From Porticoccaceae bacterium (GTDB taxonomy: Bacteria; Pseudomonadota; Gammaproteobacteria; Pseudomonadales; Porticoccaceae): DNA of 41,069 bases. Of the stretch, positions 17,641-27,531 are shown one piece after another. The position numbers and the translations under genes are program-made. Positions within the stretch are counted from its first letter, which is position 1, and the number at the start of each line of letters is the position of its first letter. The notes below the pieces were generated by a model. That model made no database searches and was not told where the DNA came from. It saw only the letters and a program-made list of their open reading frames with translations. The stretch spans positions 1-41,069 of the forward strand of contig JAQWMF010000077.1 of the NCBI GenBank assembly GCA_029246925.1, read 5' to 3'.

Positions 17641-20289
17641 TTACAAATACAAGGGATTGGGTTTTTCTGGATCTATACCCAATGTCTTAATTGCTTTTTC
17701 GACCACAGACGCCTTTATTGAACCCTGATCAGACAACGCTTTCAATGCGGAAATTACCACAAAATTACGATCAACTTCAAAGAAATGGCGCAATGCAGCA
17801 CGGCTATCACTGCGACCAAAGCCGTCAGTACCAAGAACGTAGAATGGTTGCTCAATATAAGCACGCATCTGCTCTGAATAGGCTTTCATATAATCTGTTG
17901 AAGCAATGATAGGTGCAGTACAGTCGCCTAGCTGCTCTGTAATATACGCTGTCTTAGCTTTCTTGGTGGGATGTAACAGGTTCCAGCGATCAATTGACTG
18001 ACCCTCTCGAACCAGCTCATTCACACTGGTTAAACTCCAGATATCAGATTGCACATCAAACTGATCTTTAAGAATTTCTGCAGCAGCAATGACTTCATTC
18101 AAAATAGTGCCCGCACCCATAAGGGTTACTTTTTTATCACCTTTGTCGGCTTCAGCAAATTTATACATACCCTTAACTATGCCCTCTTCTGCGCCTTCAG
18201 GCATTGCAGGTTGGGTATAATTTTCATTCATTGTCGTTAGGTAGTAGAAGCAATTTTCTTGATCTTCGAACATGCGCTTTACGCCATCTTGAACGATCAC
18301 AGCTAATTCATAACTAAAGGTTGCATCGTAACTCTTACAGTTAGGAATGGTATTAGCCAAAATAAGACTGTGACCATCCTGATGCTGAAGACCTTCACCG
18401 TTAAGTGTAGTCCGACCAGCAGTTGCACCGATTAAGAAACCTCTTGCTTGACTGTCACCAGATGCCCAAGCTAGGTCACCAATACGTTGAAAACCAAACA
18501 TTGAATAGAAGATATAAAATGGGATCATTGGGCATGAGTTAGTACTGTAGGATGTAGCAAGCGCCAACCAAGCAGACATAGCGCCCGCTTCGTTAATACC
18601 CTCTTCAAGAATCACACCCTTTTTGTCTTCTTTATAGTACATAATCTGTTGATGATCATGAGGTACATATTTCTGACCGGCTGAGGTATAAATACCCAGC
18701 TGACGGAACATACCTTCCATACCAAAGGTTCGTGCTTCATCAGGAACAATTGGCACCACACGGCTACCAATATTCTTATCTTTAACCAATGAAGAGAGAA
18801 CTCTTACGAAGGCCATAGTGGTAGAGATTTCACGCTCACCAGAACTTTCAAGTTGTTTTTTAAACGCACTCAAAGGTGGCGTGGTCATTGGTTCGAAATC
18901 AGCCTTACGTGCAGGAAGAGGTCCGCCAAGTTTTTGACGGCGACTTTTCATATAAGCAAGCTCAGGGCTATCAGCCGCTGGCTTATAATAGGGAACGGTT
19001 TCAAGTTGATCATCTGGAATTGGAATACCGAAACGATCACGGAACTTACGCAAGCTATCCATATCAAGCTTTTTAACAGAGTGCGTATCATTAGCAGCTT
19101 CACCAGCGGCACCCAAACCGTAACCCTTCACTGTTTGAGCAAGAATTACCGTTGGCTTACCTTTACTTGCCGAGGCTTCGGCATAGGCGGCATAAACTTT
19201 GTATGGATCATGACCACCACGATTCAGCGACATAATTTGGTCATCAGTCATATCTTTGACTAACTCAAGCAATTCTGGGTACTTACCAAAGAAATGCTCA
19301 CGGGTATAGGCCCCGCCGTTGTACTTATAGTTCTGCAACTCGCCATCGCATACTTCGTTCATACGTTTGATCAATAGGCCAGATTTATCTTTCTCTAGTA
19401 GCTGATCCCAATGACGACCCCAAACTACTTTAATCACATTCCAACCAGCACCGCGGAATACGCCTTCTAACTCTTGCATAATCTTACCGTTACCACGAAC
19501 AGGCCCATCGAGACGCTGAAGGTTACAGTTAATTACAAACACAAGATTTTCAAGCTCTTCTCGACCAGCGAGGGAAATAGCACCTAAACTTTCTGGCTCA
19601 TCACATTCACCGTCACCTAAGAAGGCCCATACCTTTCTATCACCGCGAGCCACAAGACCTCGGGCAGAAAGATAGCGCATAACGTGTGCCTGATAAATCG
19701 CTTGAATAGGACCGAGGCCCATAGAAACTGTTGGAAACTGCCAATAATCTGGCATTAGCCAAGGATGTGGGTAGGAAGAAAGGCCCTTGCCATCAACCTC
19801 TCGGCGGAAGCTGTCGAGCTGATCTTCCGAAAGTCTACCTTCAAGGTAAGACCTAGCATACATACCTGGAGCACTGTGACCTTGGAAGAAGACTAAATCA
19901 CCAAGATTTTCACCTTCTGATCCTCTAAAGAAATAGTTAAACCCAATATCATAAAGGGTTGCAGCAGATGAGAAACTGGCGATATGACCACCAATACCAT
20001 CACTCTGCTTGTTAGCACGCATCACCATGGCAAGTGCATTCCAGCGAATCAATGATCTAACACGACGCTCCATAAATAGATCGCCAGGCATAACCTTTTC
20101 TTTATTAGCAGGAATAGTATTGCAATAAGGTGTGGTAATTGACTGCGGCAAGCCAACACCAGAATTGGTAGCACGGGCTTGCAACTGACTTAAAATATAT
20201 GAAGCTCTATCGCTTCCTTGAGCTCGACAAATAGAGTCAAACGCTTCTAACCATTCTTGGGTTTCTGTTGGATCTAAATCCTGAGACAT
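17641..20289 (-). CDS. aceE: pyruvate dehydrogenase E1 component (homodimeric)
   Basis: Encodes 882 residues (E. coli 887). It decarboxylates pyruvate with thiamine diphosphate and acetylates the E2 lipoyl group. Seen: SFSSAATLYDIGFNYFF, FQGHSAPG, the ThDP-binding GDGECDEPES followed about 30 residues on by NCNLQRLDGPVRG, VKGYGLG, and EGINEAGAMSAW. The C-terminal domain has LGTDGFGRSD. It is the first gene of aceE-aceF; the E3 gene (lpd) is not in the window. The RBS is weak. The 95-base leader behind the promoter at 20392-20420 holds a structured element (20324-20378), so post-initiation control is plausible. Confidence 0.97.
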   Translation of the reverse strand: MSQDLDPTETQEWLEAFDSICRAQGSDRASYILSQLQARATNSGVGLPQSITTPYCNTIPANKEKVMPGDLFMERRVRSLIRWNALAMVMRANKQSDGIGGHIASFSSAATLYDIGFNYFFRGSEGENLGDLVFFQGHSAPGMYARSYLEGRLSEDQLDSFRREVDGKGLSSYPHPWLMPDYWQFPTVSMGLGPIQAIYQAHVMRYLSARGLVARGDRKVWAFLGDGECDEPESLGAISLAGREELENLVFVINCNLQRLDGPVRGNGKIMQELEGVFRGAGWNVIKVVWGRHWDQLLEKDKSGLLIKRMNEVCDGELQNYKYNGGAYTREHFFGKYPELLELVKDMTDDQIMSLNRGGHDPYKVYAAYAEASASKGKPTVILAQTVKGYGLGAAGEAANDTHSVKKLDMDSLRKFRDRFGIPIPDDQLETVPYYKPAADSPELAYMKSRRQKLGGPLPARKADFEPMTTPPLSAFKKQLESSGEREISTTMAFVRVLSSLVKDKNIGSRVVPIVPDEARTFGMEGMFRQLGIYTSAGQKYVPHDHQQIMYYKEDKKGVILEEGINEAGAMSAWLALATSYSTNSCPMIPFYIFYSMFGFQRIGDLAWASGDSQARGFLIGATAGRTTLNGEGLQHQDGHSLILANTIPNCKSYDATFSYELAVIVQDGVKRMFEDQENCFYYLTTMNENYTQPAMPEGAEEGIVKGMYKFAEADKGDKKVTLMGAGTILNEVIAAAEILKDQFDVQSDIWSLTSVNELVREGQSIDRWNLLHPTKKAKTAYITEQLGDCTAPIIASTDYMKAYSEQMRAYIEQPFYVLGTDGFGRSDSRAALRHFFEVDRNFVVISALKALSDQGSIKASVVEKAIKTLGIDPEKPNPLYL

Positions 20290-20323
20290 GCGGCACCAAT
20301 AATTTTAATAAATTCAGTTGTTA

Positions 20324-20378
20324 AGGGGGTTGCTATCAATAGGTCTCACGACCTTAAACAAAGACGCTTTGGCCCCCT
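20324..20378 (-). promoter_or_regulatory. predicted structured leader RNA of aceE (three-way junction)
   Basis: On the minus (aceE sense) strand the 55 bases can form an outer stem AGGGGG/CCCCCT (20378-20373 with 20329-20324). It encloses hairpin CAAAG-CGT-CTTTG (20371-20359) and hairpin AGGTC-GTGA-GACCT (20354-20341). GUGA closed by C-G is a GNRA tetraloop only in this strand sense. It lies about 10-15 bases after the likely transcription start and 35 bases before the aceE ATG, and is far more GC-rich than its surroundings. I do not recognise it as a known riboswitch. Confidence 0.5.
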
Positions 20379-20391
20379 AATGAAGCCGCAT

Positions 20392-20420
20392 ATCATAATG
20401 TAGTGAGGCTACAAAATCAA
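20392..20420 (-). promoter_or_regulatory. sigma70-type promoter of aceE-aceF
   Basis: Read on the minus strand: -35 TTGATT (20420-20415), 17-base spacer, -10 TATGAT (20397-20392, 5 of 6 consensus bases). Transcription should start near 20385, leaving a leader of about 95 bases. No PdhR-type operator is apparent. Confidence 0.7.
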
Positions 20421-20554
20421 TGAAATTGAATAGTTTTGAGCTGTAAATTTATATAGTATATATCTTTAACTTTACGCTATAACACTTTGTTTATTAATGA
20501 GATTAAAAAATATATTTTTAAGTTAGTTTAACTACATAAATGCTTTTTCACCCG

Positions 20555-23416
20555 CTAGTATGGAAACAGATACTGATGATCAATCCGCCCATTATCATTT
20601 AACAACTTATTTTTCTTATTGTTATCCTGTGTTTGCACCAACAATTGACGCGGCTGTTTAACGATTAATCTATCGTAGGCATGCTGGATATCACCGACTG
20701 TTATCGACCGTATTTCAGCCGCCAACTGTGATCGAAAATCAAATCCCTCATAGCCCAAACTTAACGATTTAAATAGCCAAGTATTTAGCTCTGACAAATT
20801 ATCAGGCGACTTTTCTAAATTGACTAGTAATGCAGACTTGTGCTGTTCCAGCTCTTTATCGGACAGCTTTTTCATCTGCGAAGCAAAACCCTTAGTAAAA
20901 CCTCTAAACTCCTTTGCCAGAGCCTGCTCCGAAGCAACAGGCGATTGAACCAACATACCTATGCCCGGAACGCGATTAATATGCAAAGGGAACGCAGAAA
21001 CAACGTAACCTAACTGTTTTTGGGTTCGTAATTGATGGTAAAAAGAGGGAGAAACTACCTGAGCGATCAAGCTCATTGACGCCCTCTCCTTCAAGCTATC
21101 GTTATCACCCTGAATATACTGGATTAATACCGCATCGTTATGATCCACCCCAATATAGCGACTAATGTCTTTTTTAGGCAGTCTTGCTATTTTAGCCTTG
21201 ATATCACTTGCCTTGAATTGAATCGAACCCAACTGTTTGATAATACGGTTAACACTTGCTTCCTGATAATTACCACTGACAAGAACCTTGGCATCAAAGC
21301 TAGACATCAATCTTGAAGAAAAATCCCGTAAGGCAGCCATATCTATTGCCTGCATAGCTTTGGCCTGATCAACAGAGGTCCATCGACCTTCTACTATTGA
21401 ATAGAGATATGAAATAACCTGCCGAAATGGATAGTCGCGCTTAGAATTATTTTTTTCTCTTATTACTTGCTGTTTTATTAACGCAAAACGATCGGCATGC
21501 CACTGAGGATTGTTTAAAGCCAATAAGATCTTTTGTAAAAGTATCTCTTGCTTGTCAAAGTACCCCCCAACAACAACCAACAAACCCTTTTCACTTGCTG
21601 AAATACTATAGCTTAGACCCGCCATATGCGCAGGATAAAGCTGATCATTAAGCTGATCTAGAAGATAGGCAACGTAAAGTTTAGCCGCAGACAACCCCTC
21701 TACGCTTGCAGTTAACTCACTAGCTAAGGAAATAATAATTTCCGCTTTAGGCACACCAAACTGTGTATTTGGAAGATACCAAACCCTTAGTCCAGACTCT
21801 TCCTTATAAAGCCTAGGTGTTGAAGATGGCGGCGTTACAATGAGCTCTAAGCTTTCTGGTATAAAAGGGTTTTTATCGGCCAGACTAATATCAAGGCTTG
21901 GTTTAGAGAGCACTAAACGATCAATGCTTTTGTTATCCAATGGCACTGAAAGATAGGGTGTTTGATAGAATTGAGAGGTGCTGTCTACCTCTATATTTGG
22001 CGCAGACACAAAAATCAGCATATTACTCGGCTTTAGCTGGGCTGCTATCTGTTTAATGATTTCACTATCAAAATCATTCGCCACATAGGGTGCACGCAGG
22101 AGCTCCGCACCTGAATGTTTATGCATTCTTCTGGCTAAGTCTGTTGCATATCTTGCGGGATTTTGTTTTTCAGCAAACTTAAAAGTAATATCCCTAATAC
22201 TTGCATTCTCAGACTGTCGCCAACTCTCTATACCACGGTCTGCAATGAGTTTTATCCAACCAAAAAGCTCTATAAGTATCTGCTCTCTTTTGTGATAGCC
22301 CTCTGGCGTAAGACCTATATCAATAGAAAATAAACTGGCCCCACGATCTTCCAGCACCAGCCCTGCAGAAAGACTATCAGCCCAACCTTTTTCCTTTAAA
22401 GCATACAATAAGCTTCCCTGCCCCTCATAACCAATCATTGACGCTAAATAGTCAGCGGGCTTGGTTTCCCAGTATGGGTCTAACTTCGGCAACTCAAAAA
22501 GCAACCCCAGCCCTGTAGTGTCTTTTAAGGGGCGAACATTAATCTGCATTGGTAGTTTAATAGGGTCAATATAATTGGACCTGTATGGCTTTATTTGTAC
22601 CCGCTTATTTTCAATAGCAGAAAACCTATCTCGCACAATATTATTTAGCTGCTCTAAGGGCTCTTTACCCAACACCACAAGCTTCATTAGATTGGCTGAA
22701 TAGTATTTATCATAAAAGTCTATAAGTTCATCTCGCACATCCGATTGTTGATTGTCAGCAAGGGTTTGAAGATTACCCACATTAAATTTGGAAAGCGGAT
22801 GACTGGGATTAGCGATTTCTCTCAAGACATCCCACTGCCTACGAGTATCATTTTTGTATTTTAATTGATACTCAGACTCTACGGCTTTTCGCTCTCTATC
22901 TACATAGTCAGCATCAAATAATGGGTCAGTAAAAAAAGGCGCAAAGCGATCTAAGGCATCGGCTAGATACTCAGCATTGATATCGAAAAAATAATTAGTG
23001 TGCTCAAGACCCGTGCTAGCATTATGACTGCCGCCATGCTCACTGATAAAGGTTTGATAGGCATCAGCCTGAGGATATTGCTTGGTCCCAAGAAACAGCA
23101 TATGCTCCAAAAAATGGGCCAGACCTTGCCGCTGCTTAGGGTTTTGATAACTACCCACATAAAGGTCTAATGCAGCTGCCGCCTTATCAGTTGTTGGATC
23201 TGAAATAAGTAGCACATCAAGACTATTTGCTAAGCGAATACGTTGGTATTGACGCTGATCATTGGCACTTTTTTCTATAGGCTCCTGAAGATTTGACGAG
23301 AACTCAAACGGCTTAAAGCTACAGGACGTAGTCAGCGCCAAATTGAATAATAAAGCTATTGCACCAATGGTATTAAGCCCTGTGTATCCCTGAGGTATCT
23401 TTTCACCCATAACCAT
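20555..23416 (-). CDS. M16 (pitrilysin/insulinase) family zinc protease, probable lipoprotein
   Basis: Encodes 953 residues. The zinc-binding inverted motif HxxEH is in GLAHFLEHMLFLGT, with the distal Glu in AVESEYQLK. NASTGLEHTNYFFD and the C-terminal QLRTQKQLGYVVSAF are typical of pitrilysin/insulin-degrading-type enzymes, which degrade peptides inside a closed chamber. The N-terminus has a hydrophobic segment ending LALTTSC, so it is probably exported and perhaps lipidated at Cys32, though TTSC is a poor lipobox. Expected in the periplasm or on a membrane, like E. coli protease III but longer at the front. ATGs at 23416 and 23410 are both possible; GGA 8 bases before 23410 slightly favours the second. 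It starts 20 bases after the permease gene, so co-transcription is likely. Confidence 0.85.
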   Translation of the reverse strand: MVMGEKIPQGYTGLNTIGAIALLFNLALTTSCSFKPFEFSSNLQEPIEKSANDQRQYQRIRLANSLDVLLISDPTTDKAAAALDLYVGSYQNPKQRQGLAHFLEHMLFLGTKQYPQADAYQTFISEHGGSHNASTGLEHTNYFFDINAEYLADALDRFAPFFTDPLFDADYVDRERKAVESEYQLKYKNDTRRQWDVLREIANPSHPLSKFNVGNLQTLADNQQSDVRDELIDFYDKYYSANLMKLVVLGKEPLEQLNNIVRDRFSAIENKRVQIKPYRSNYIDPIKLPMQINVRPLKDTTGLGLLFELPKLDPYWETKPADYLASMIGYEGQGSLLYALKEKGWADSLSAGLVLEDRGASLFSIDIGLTPEGYHKREQILIELFGWIKLIADRGIESWRQSENASIRDITFKFAEKQNPARYATDLARRMHKHSGAELLRAPYVANDFDSEIIKQIAAQLKPSNMLIFVSAPNIEVDSTSQFYQTPYLSVPLDNKSIDRLVLSKPSLDISLADKNPFIPESLELIVTPPSSTPRLYKEESGLRVWYLPNTQFGVPKAEIIISLASELTASVEGLSAAKLYVAYLLDQLNDQLYPAHMAGLSYSISASEKGLLVVVGGYFDKQEILLQKILLALNNPQWHADRFALIKQQVIREKNNSKRDYPFRQVISYLYSIVEGRWTSVDQAKAMQAIDMAALRDFSSRLMSSFDAKVLVSGNYQEASVNRIIKQLGSIQFKASDIKAKIARLPKKDISRYIGVDHNDAVLIQYIQGDNDSLKERASMSLIAQVVSPSFYHQLRTQKQLGYVVSAFPLHINRVPGIGMLVQSPVASEQALAKEFRGFTKGFASQMKKLSDKELEQHKSALLVNLEKSPDNLSELNTWLFKSLSLGYEGFDFRSQLAAEIRSITVGDIQHAYDRLIVKQPRQLLVQTQDNNKKNKLLNDNGRIDHQYLFPY

Positions 23417-23436
23417 TCCAATAAGCCGAAAAACAA

Positions 23437-24498
23437 TTACTCTGATTGAATAGCCGTACTAGGCCAAGCGTTGTAAATAGCCTTAACTAATGTGGCAAGA
23501 GGAATAGCAAAAAATAAACCCCAAAACCCCCAAATCCCTCCAAATATGAGCACTGCTATCACAATAGCCACTGGATGAAGATTAACAACCTCAGAAAACA
23601 ACAGCGGCACTAATACATTGCCATCAATTATTTGAATAATGGCATACAGACCCAGTAGCCATGCAAAATCATCTGACAAGCCCCACTGAAGGTAGCCTAC
23701 CAACAAAACAGGAATAGTTACCAAAGTAGCACCGATATAGGGGATCAACACTGATAAACCAACTAGCGATGCTAAAAGAGTAGCATATTTTAGATCGAGG
23801 AATAAAAAGGTAATAAATGCAACAGAGCCCACAATCAAGATCTCAATGGCTTTGCCGCGAATATAATTAGCAAACTGCATATCCATTTCATCCCATATAA
23901 CCGTCATTACTCGACGCTCCTTGGGCAGCATATTAGATATAAAATTTAATAAAACATCCTTATCTTTTAACATAAAAAACACTAATAAAGGGACTAGGAA
24001 TATATAGATCATAATAGCAAGCAAACTCGGAAAACTACTGATAGAAAGACTTAGAATTTGCTCAGCAAGGTTTGCCATTTCCTCAGAAGCACGCGCAACC
24101 ACCAGCTGAATCTGCTCAGGGCCTATATACTCAGCTGCCCTTTCTGGCAATGAACTCAACAGTTGGTTTAACTGCCCCACCATGTTGGGTAATTCTTTCA
24201 ATAGCAGTGATGTCTGCCTACCCACTATAGGCACCAAGACAACTAAAACAGTGATAAATGTCACTAAAAATAATATGTAGGCTGAGAGAACCGCAACAAT
24301 CTTTGAGAAGCCTTGATTTTGTAGATTATTCACAACACCCTGCAACAAAAAGGCGAAAATCAATGCGGCAATCACAGGGCCTAAAACATCACCTAAGGTG
24401 GCGATAATAATGATGGAGGCCACCAGAAAAATACTCAGCAGAACTGCCTCTTCGGTACTAAAGTACTGCGCCAACCACCGCTGTAAAACCTTCTTCAT
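23437..24498 (-). CDS. AI-2E/PerM-family membrane permease
   Basis: Encodes 353 residues with about seven or eight hydrophobic segments, including LLSIFLVASIIIIATL, VIAALIFAFLLQG, LSAYILFLVTFITVLVVLVP and LLAIMIYIFLVPLLVFFML. The central RGKAIEILIVGSVAF and the C-terminal GLFFAIPLATLVKAIYNAWP are family signatures (older name UPF0118; E. coli PerM, YdiK). Family members have been linked to autoinducer-2 export or to Na+/H+ exchange; the substrate here is unknown. GGAGA is 6 bases before the ATG. Divergent from the bepA-type gene, an order also seen in pseudomonads as I recall. Confidence 0.85.
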   Translation of the reverse strand: MKKVLQRWLAQYFSTEEAVLLSIFLVASIIIIATLGDVLGPVIAALIFAFLLQGVVNNLQNQGFSKIVAVLSAYILFLVTFITVLVVLVPIVGRQTSLLLKELPNMVGQLNQLLSSLPERAAEYIGPEQIQLVVARASEEMANLAEQILSLSISSFPSLLAIMIYIFLVPLLVFFMLKDKDVLLNFISNMLPKERRVMTVIWDEMDMQFANYIRGKAIEILIVGSVAFITFLFLDLKYATLLASLVGLSVLIPYIGATLVTIPVLLVGYLQWGLSDDFAWLLGLYAIIQIIDGNVLVPLLFSEVVNLHPVAIVIAVLIFGGIWGFWGLFFAIPLATLVKAIYNAWPSTAIQSE

Positions 24499-24657
24499 AA
24501 TGTCTCCAGAATAAAAATAGAAGTTTATACTGTAAATATGTCATATTATAGCCAAATCATACAGGTATCCCAGATGAAACCAATCTGTTTTTTTACTGTC
24601 AAAACTGGTCCTGTAACAAGCTAATAGCAATATACATACAATTTAAGAAAAAAATTC

Positions 24658-26127
24658 ATGCCAAATATACCAACACCGTTATTAAGACATTTAAATTTGG
24701 CAAAGCTGCTTATCATTTCCCTATGGCTTACTAGTTTTAACACCCTAGCCGCCGATATAAAATTACCCATTCTTGGCGATAGCAGCTCGGGTATAGTATC
24801 CAAAAAACAAGAATACAAACTTGGCAAAGCTTGGCTTCAAGCCTTTAGACGACAGGTTGAACCGTACGACGACCCACTACTGCAAGCCTATTTAGAGCAA
24901 TTATGCTTGAATTTAGCCGTGCATAGTGAGCTGGATGACACAAGGCTAACCCTAGTACTCATCAACAACCCCAACATAAATGCTTTTGCCGTACCTGGCG
25001 GTATTGTAGGGGTCCATACGGGTATTTTTTCTCATGCTGACAACGAGGATCAGCTCGCTTCTACTATTAGCCATGAATTAGCCCATTTAAGCCAACGACA
25101 TTTTGCCAGAGGTATTGAGGCTAAAAGAAACTCATCTGCTATTACCATGGCGGGTCTCTTAGCAACGATTATTGTCAGCTCAAAAGCTGGTGCAGATGCT
25201 GGCATGGCAGCACTATCTGCAACACAAGCGATTTCAATCGATAAACAACTTCGCTATAGTCGCAGCAATGAGCAAGAAGCTGATCGCCTAGGTATAAAAA
25301 TTATGGCGAATGCGGGTCGTGACCCCAGAGCGTCAGCAGATATGTTAGAAAAAATGATGGCTCTTACCAGATACAAAAGTAGTAGACCTCCTGAATTTTT
25401 GCTAACTCACCCAGTCACAGAAAAACGTGTTTCGGATACAAGATCTCGCACTTACAATGTAAAAAAACAACATTACCCAGATAACTTTGACTTCTACATC
25501 ATGCAAGCTAGAGTTCAAATATTGCTACACAATAATCCAGCTTATTCGATTAAATTTTTTAACCAAAAATTAACGTCCAACAGCTCCAATACAGATGCAT
25601 TGACCTATGGCTTAGCGATTGCCAACTTAAAAGCTGGTAATTTTCTTCAAGCAAAGAAACTACTGGGCAAGTTACTAGAAAAAACCCCGCTCTATGCCCC
25701 CTATATACATTCCGATATTGAAGTTGATATAGCTGCTCAGCGTTATACCACCGCACTGCAAAAGCTAAAGAGCCATCTAAAGCTTAATCAAAACAACTAT
25801 CCATTAAAGGTACTTCAAGCGGATGCCTTGTGGAAATCCCATCAATATAAAGCATCTGCAATGATTCTACATTCCCTGAGCAGGCAGCGGCCTGAGGATT
25901 CTTCCATATGGTACAAATTAGCTGAAGTTAGAGGCCTTGCCGGAAATATTTCAGGTGTTCATAAGGCGAGAGCAGAATTTTTTATTCTAATCGGTGCGTT
26001 AGAAAATGCAAAAAGGCAGTTAAAGTTTGCTGAAAAGTTATTAAAGTCAGATTTTAAAGGTCTTTCAATAGTTCAGCAGCGGTTAATTGACATCGACGAG
26101 ATGGAACGCAATCTTAGCAAGCTTTAG
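24658..26127 (+). CDS. bepA: M48 metalloprotease with TPR domain, BepA-type
   Basis: Encodes 489 residues. A Sec signal peptide ([19 protein letters not shown]) leads to the periplasm. The zinc site HEXXH is in [14 protein letters not shown] (near 140), and the third ligand is the Glu in [10 protein letters not shown] (near 203). [15 protein letters not shown] is the family's edge strand. The C-terminal half (about 300-480) is helical with TPR-like repeats. BepA-type proteases help LptD and BAM substrates fold at the outer membrane or degrade stalled ones; this matches bamC in the same window but is not proof of function. The RBS is weak. Its end overlaps nadA by 4 bases, tail to tail. Confidence 0.87.
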   Translation: MPNIPTPLLRHLNLAKLLIISLWLTSFNTLAADIKLPILGDSSSGIVSKKQEYKLGKAWLQAFRRQVEPYDDPLLQAYLEQLCLNLAVHSELDDTRLTLVLINNPNINAFAVPGGIVGVHTGIFSHADNEDQLASTISHELAHLSQRHFARGIEAKRNSSAITMAGLLATIIVSSKAGADAGMAALSATQAISIDKQLRYSRSNEQEADRLGIKIMANAGRDPRASADMLEKMMALTRYKSSRPPEFLLTHPVTEKRVSDTRSRTYNVKKQHYPDNFDFYIMQARVQILLHNNPAYSIKFFNQKLTSNSSNTDALTYGLAIANLKAGNFLQAKKLLGKLLEKTPLYAPYIHSDIEVDIAAQRYTTALQKLKSHLKLNQNNYPLKVLQADALWKSHQYKASAMILHSLSRQRPEDSSIWYKLAEVRGLAGNISGVHKARAEFFILIGALENAKRQLKFAEKLLKSDFKGLSIVQQRLIDIDEMERNLSKL

Positions 26128-27182
26128 GGGGTTTGCTTAAAGGTCATCATTCGATCTAAGGCTGTTGTTGCAAGCTTTGCAACCCGAGTGTCAACCGTAA
26201 TCTCTCCACTACCCTGCTGTAAACATTGCAAAAGGTTTTGCAGGCTATTCATTCCCATCCATGGACAGTTAGCACAGCTTCTGCAGGTAGCACCGCTACC
26301 GCCAGTTGGCGCTATGATTAACTCTTTCTCAGGGGCTGCTTGTTGCATCTTATAAAAAATACCCTGATCAGTGGCGACAATAAGACGCTGTTGAGAAAGA
26401 TTTTTAGCTGCAGCAATCAACTGCGATGTAGACCCAACAACATCGGCAATATCAATCACAGATTGCGGGGATTCAGGATGAACCAATATTGCACAATCTT
26501 CATGCACCTGTTTAAGGTCGCTTATTCCCTTAGCCTTAAATTCTTCATGAACAATACAGCTACCATCCCACATTAGCATGTCGGCGCCGGTTTGCTTTTG
26601 AACATAGGCACCAAGATACTTATCAGGAGCCCAGATAATCTTCTCACCCAATGCATCCAAATGATCGACCACATCAACAGCGATGCTAGATGTAACAACC
26701 CAATCCGCACGAGCTTTAACCTGCGCTGAAGTATTTGCATATACCACCACTGTTCGATCTGGGTGCTGATCACAAAAATCGGTAAATTCGTCGGCTGGAC
26801 AACCGACATCTAAGGAGCAGGTTGCTTCCAACGTAGGCATTAATACCGTCTTATTTGGCGTCAGTATCTTAGCCGTCTCACCCATAAATTTAACCCCAGC
26901 AACAATAAGCCTGTCTGCACTATGCTTACTGCCAAATCGAGCCATCTCAAGAGAATCCGCTACCACACCACCGGTTTCTTCAGCTAAGGCTTGAATCAAC
27001 GGATCTGTATAGTAGTGAGCGACTATGACAGCATTTTTTTCAATTAATAACTGCTTTACTTGCTGACGAATAGACTCAAGTTGATCAACCGGCAATGGCT
27101 CATCAATTGAAACCTTGTTCAGATACTCCTGAACAATAGCACTAGGCTCTTCACTGGTCGTTGGATACGGGTCTTGATGCAT
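26124..27182 (-). CDS. nadA: quinolinate synthase
   Basis: Encodes 352 residues, the usual length. It condenses iminoaspartate with dihydroxyacetone phosphate to quinolinate in NAD synthesis. The [4Fe-4S] ligands are visible: Cys in [13 protein letters not shown] (near 130) and the CxxCxxC region [13 protein letters not shown] near the C-terminus. [19 protein letters not shown] and [12 protein letters not shown] are family signatures. The partner nadB is not in the window. A 37-residue membrane protein gene precedes it by 9 bases and probably shares its transcript. Confidence 0.96.
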   Translation of the reverse strand: MHQDPYPTTSEEPSAIVQEYLNKVSIDEPLPVDQLESIRQQVKQLLIEKNAVIVAHYYTDPLIQALAEETGGVVADSLEMARFGSKHSADRLIVAGVKFMGETAKILTPNKTVLMPTLEATCSLDVGCPADEFTDFCDQHPDRTVVVYANTSAQVKARADWVVTSSIAVDVVDHLDALGEKIIWAPDKYLGAYVQKQTGADMLMWDGSCIVHEEFKAKGISDLKQVHEDCAILVHPESPQSVIDIADVVGSTSQLIAAAKNLSQQRLIVATDQGIFYKMQQAAPEKELIIAPTGGSGATCRSCANCPWMGMNSLQNLLQCLQQGSGEITVDTRVAKLATTALDRMMTFKQTP

Positions 27183-27191
27183 AATTAAGAC

Positions 27192-27305
27192 TTATACCGT
27201 TGATAACCAGTAAATAGCGCCAGTCACTACAATTAATACAACCGCAATAGCGGCAAGCGCATCAGCCTTTCCATCGCCATCGTTTTGATTATTTACATCC
27301 GTCAT
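27192..27305 (-). CDS. 37-residue single-pass membrane protein upstream of nadA
   Basis: Too short for a routine ORF cut-off, but well formed: ATG at 27305, AGGA 8 bases upstream, TAA at 27192-27194, nine bases before nadA. The protein has an acidic, polar N-terminus (MTDVNNQNDGDGKADA) followed by one hydrophobic helix (ALAAIAVVLIVVTGAIYWL), ending STV. I do not recognise a family. The acidic head and single helix suggest a small inner-membrane protein, possibly a partner of a membrane complex. Coding status rests on the RBS, composition and operon position. Confidence 0.6.
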   Translation of the reverse strand: MTDVNNQNDGDGKADALAAIAVVLIVVTGAIYWLSTV

Positions 27306-27531
27306 TTAAATGATCCTGTAAGGTTATTTTCCTATTAAATATAGGCACTATTAGAGTTTTCGGCATTCTAACAAGCATTTCACAAGCTGTCTTGCCAAAA
27401 CACATGACTATCCCATTAATCGACTTTATTCCTTTTAATTTGAGCCTTATAGGGAAATATTAATTTAAAAGCACGGTCTCAATCTGTATCATTGACCTTT
27501 CCATTGTTAATGAAGCCACAGCAGTTAATAG

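Noticed and set aside
18853-19263. 136-residue open frame antisense to aceE
   Set aside because: No RBS or family signature, and it lies fully inside a well-conserved gene. The same applies to the 118-residue frame antisense to nhaB (33271-33627).
27258-27290. DGDGKADAL in the 37-residue protein looks like the dockerin-type loop
   Set aside because: There is only one short acidic stretch, with no LTDGLLLLRY helix after it. The likeness is coincidental.
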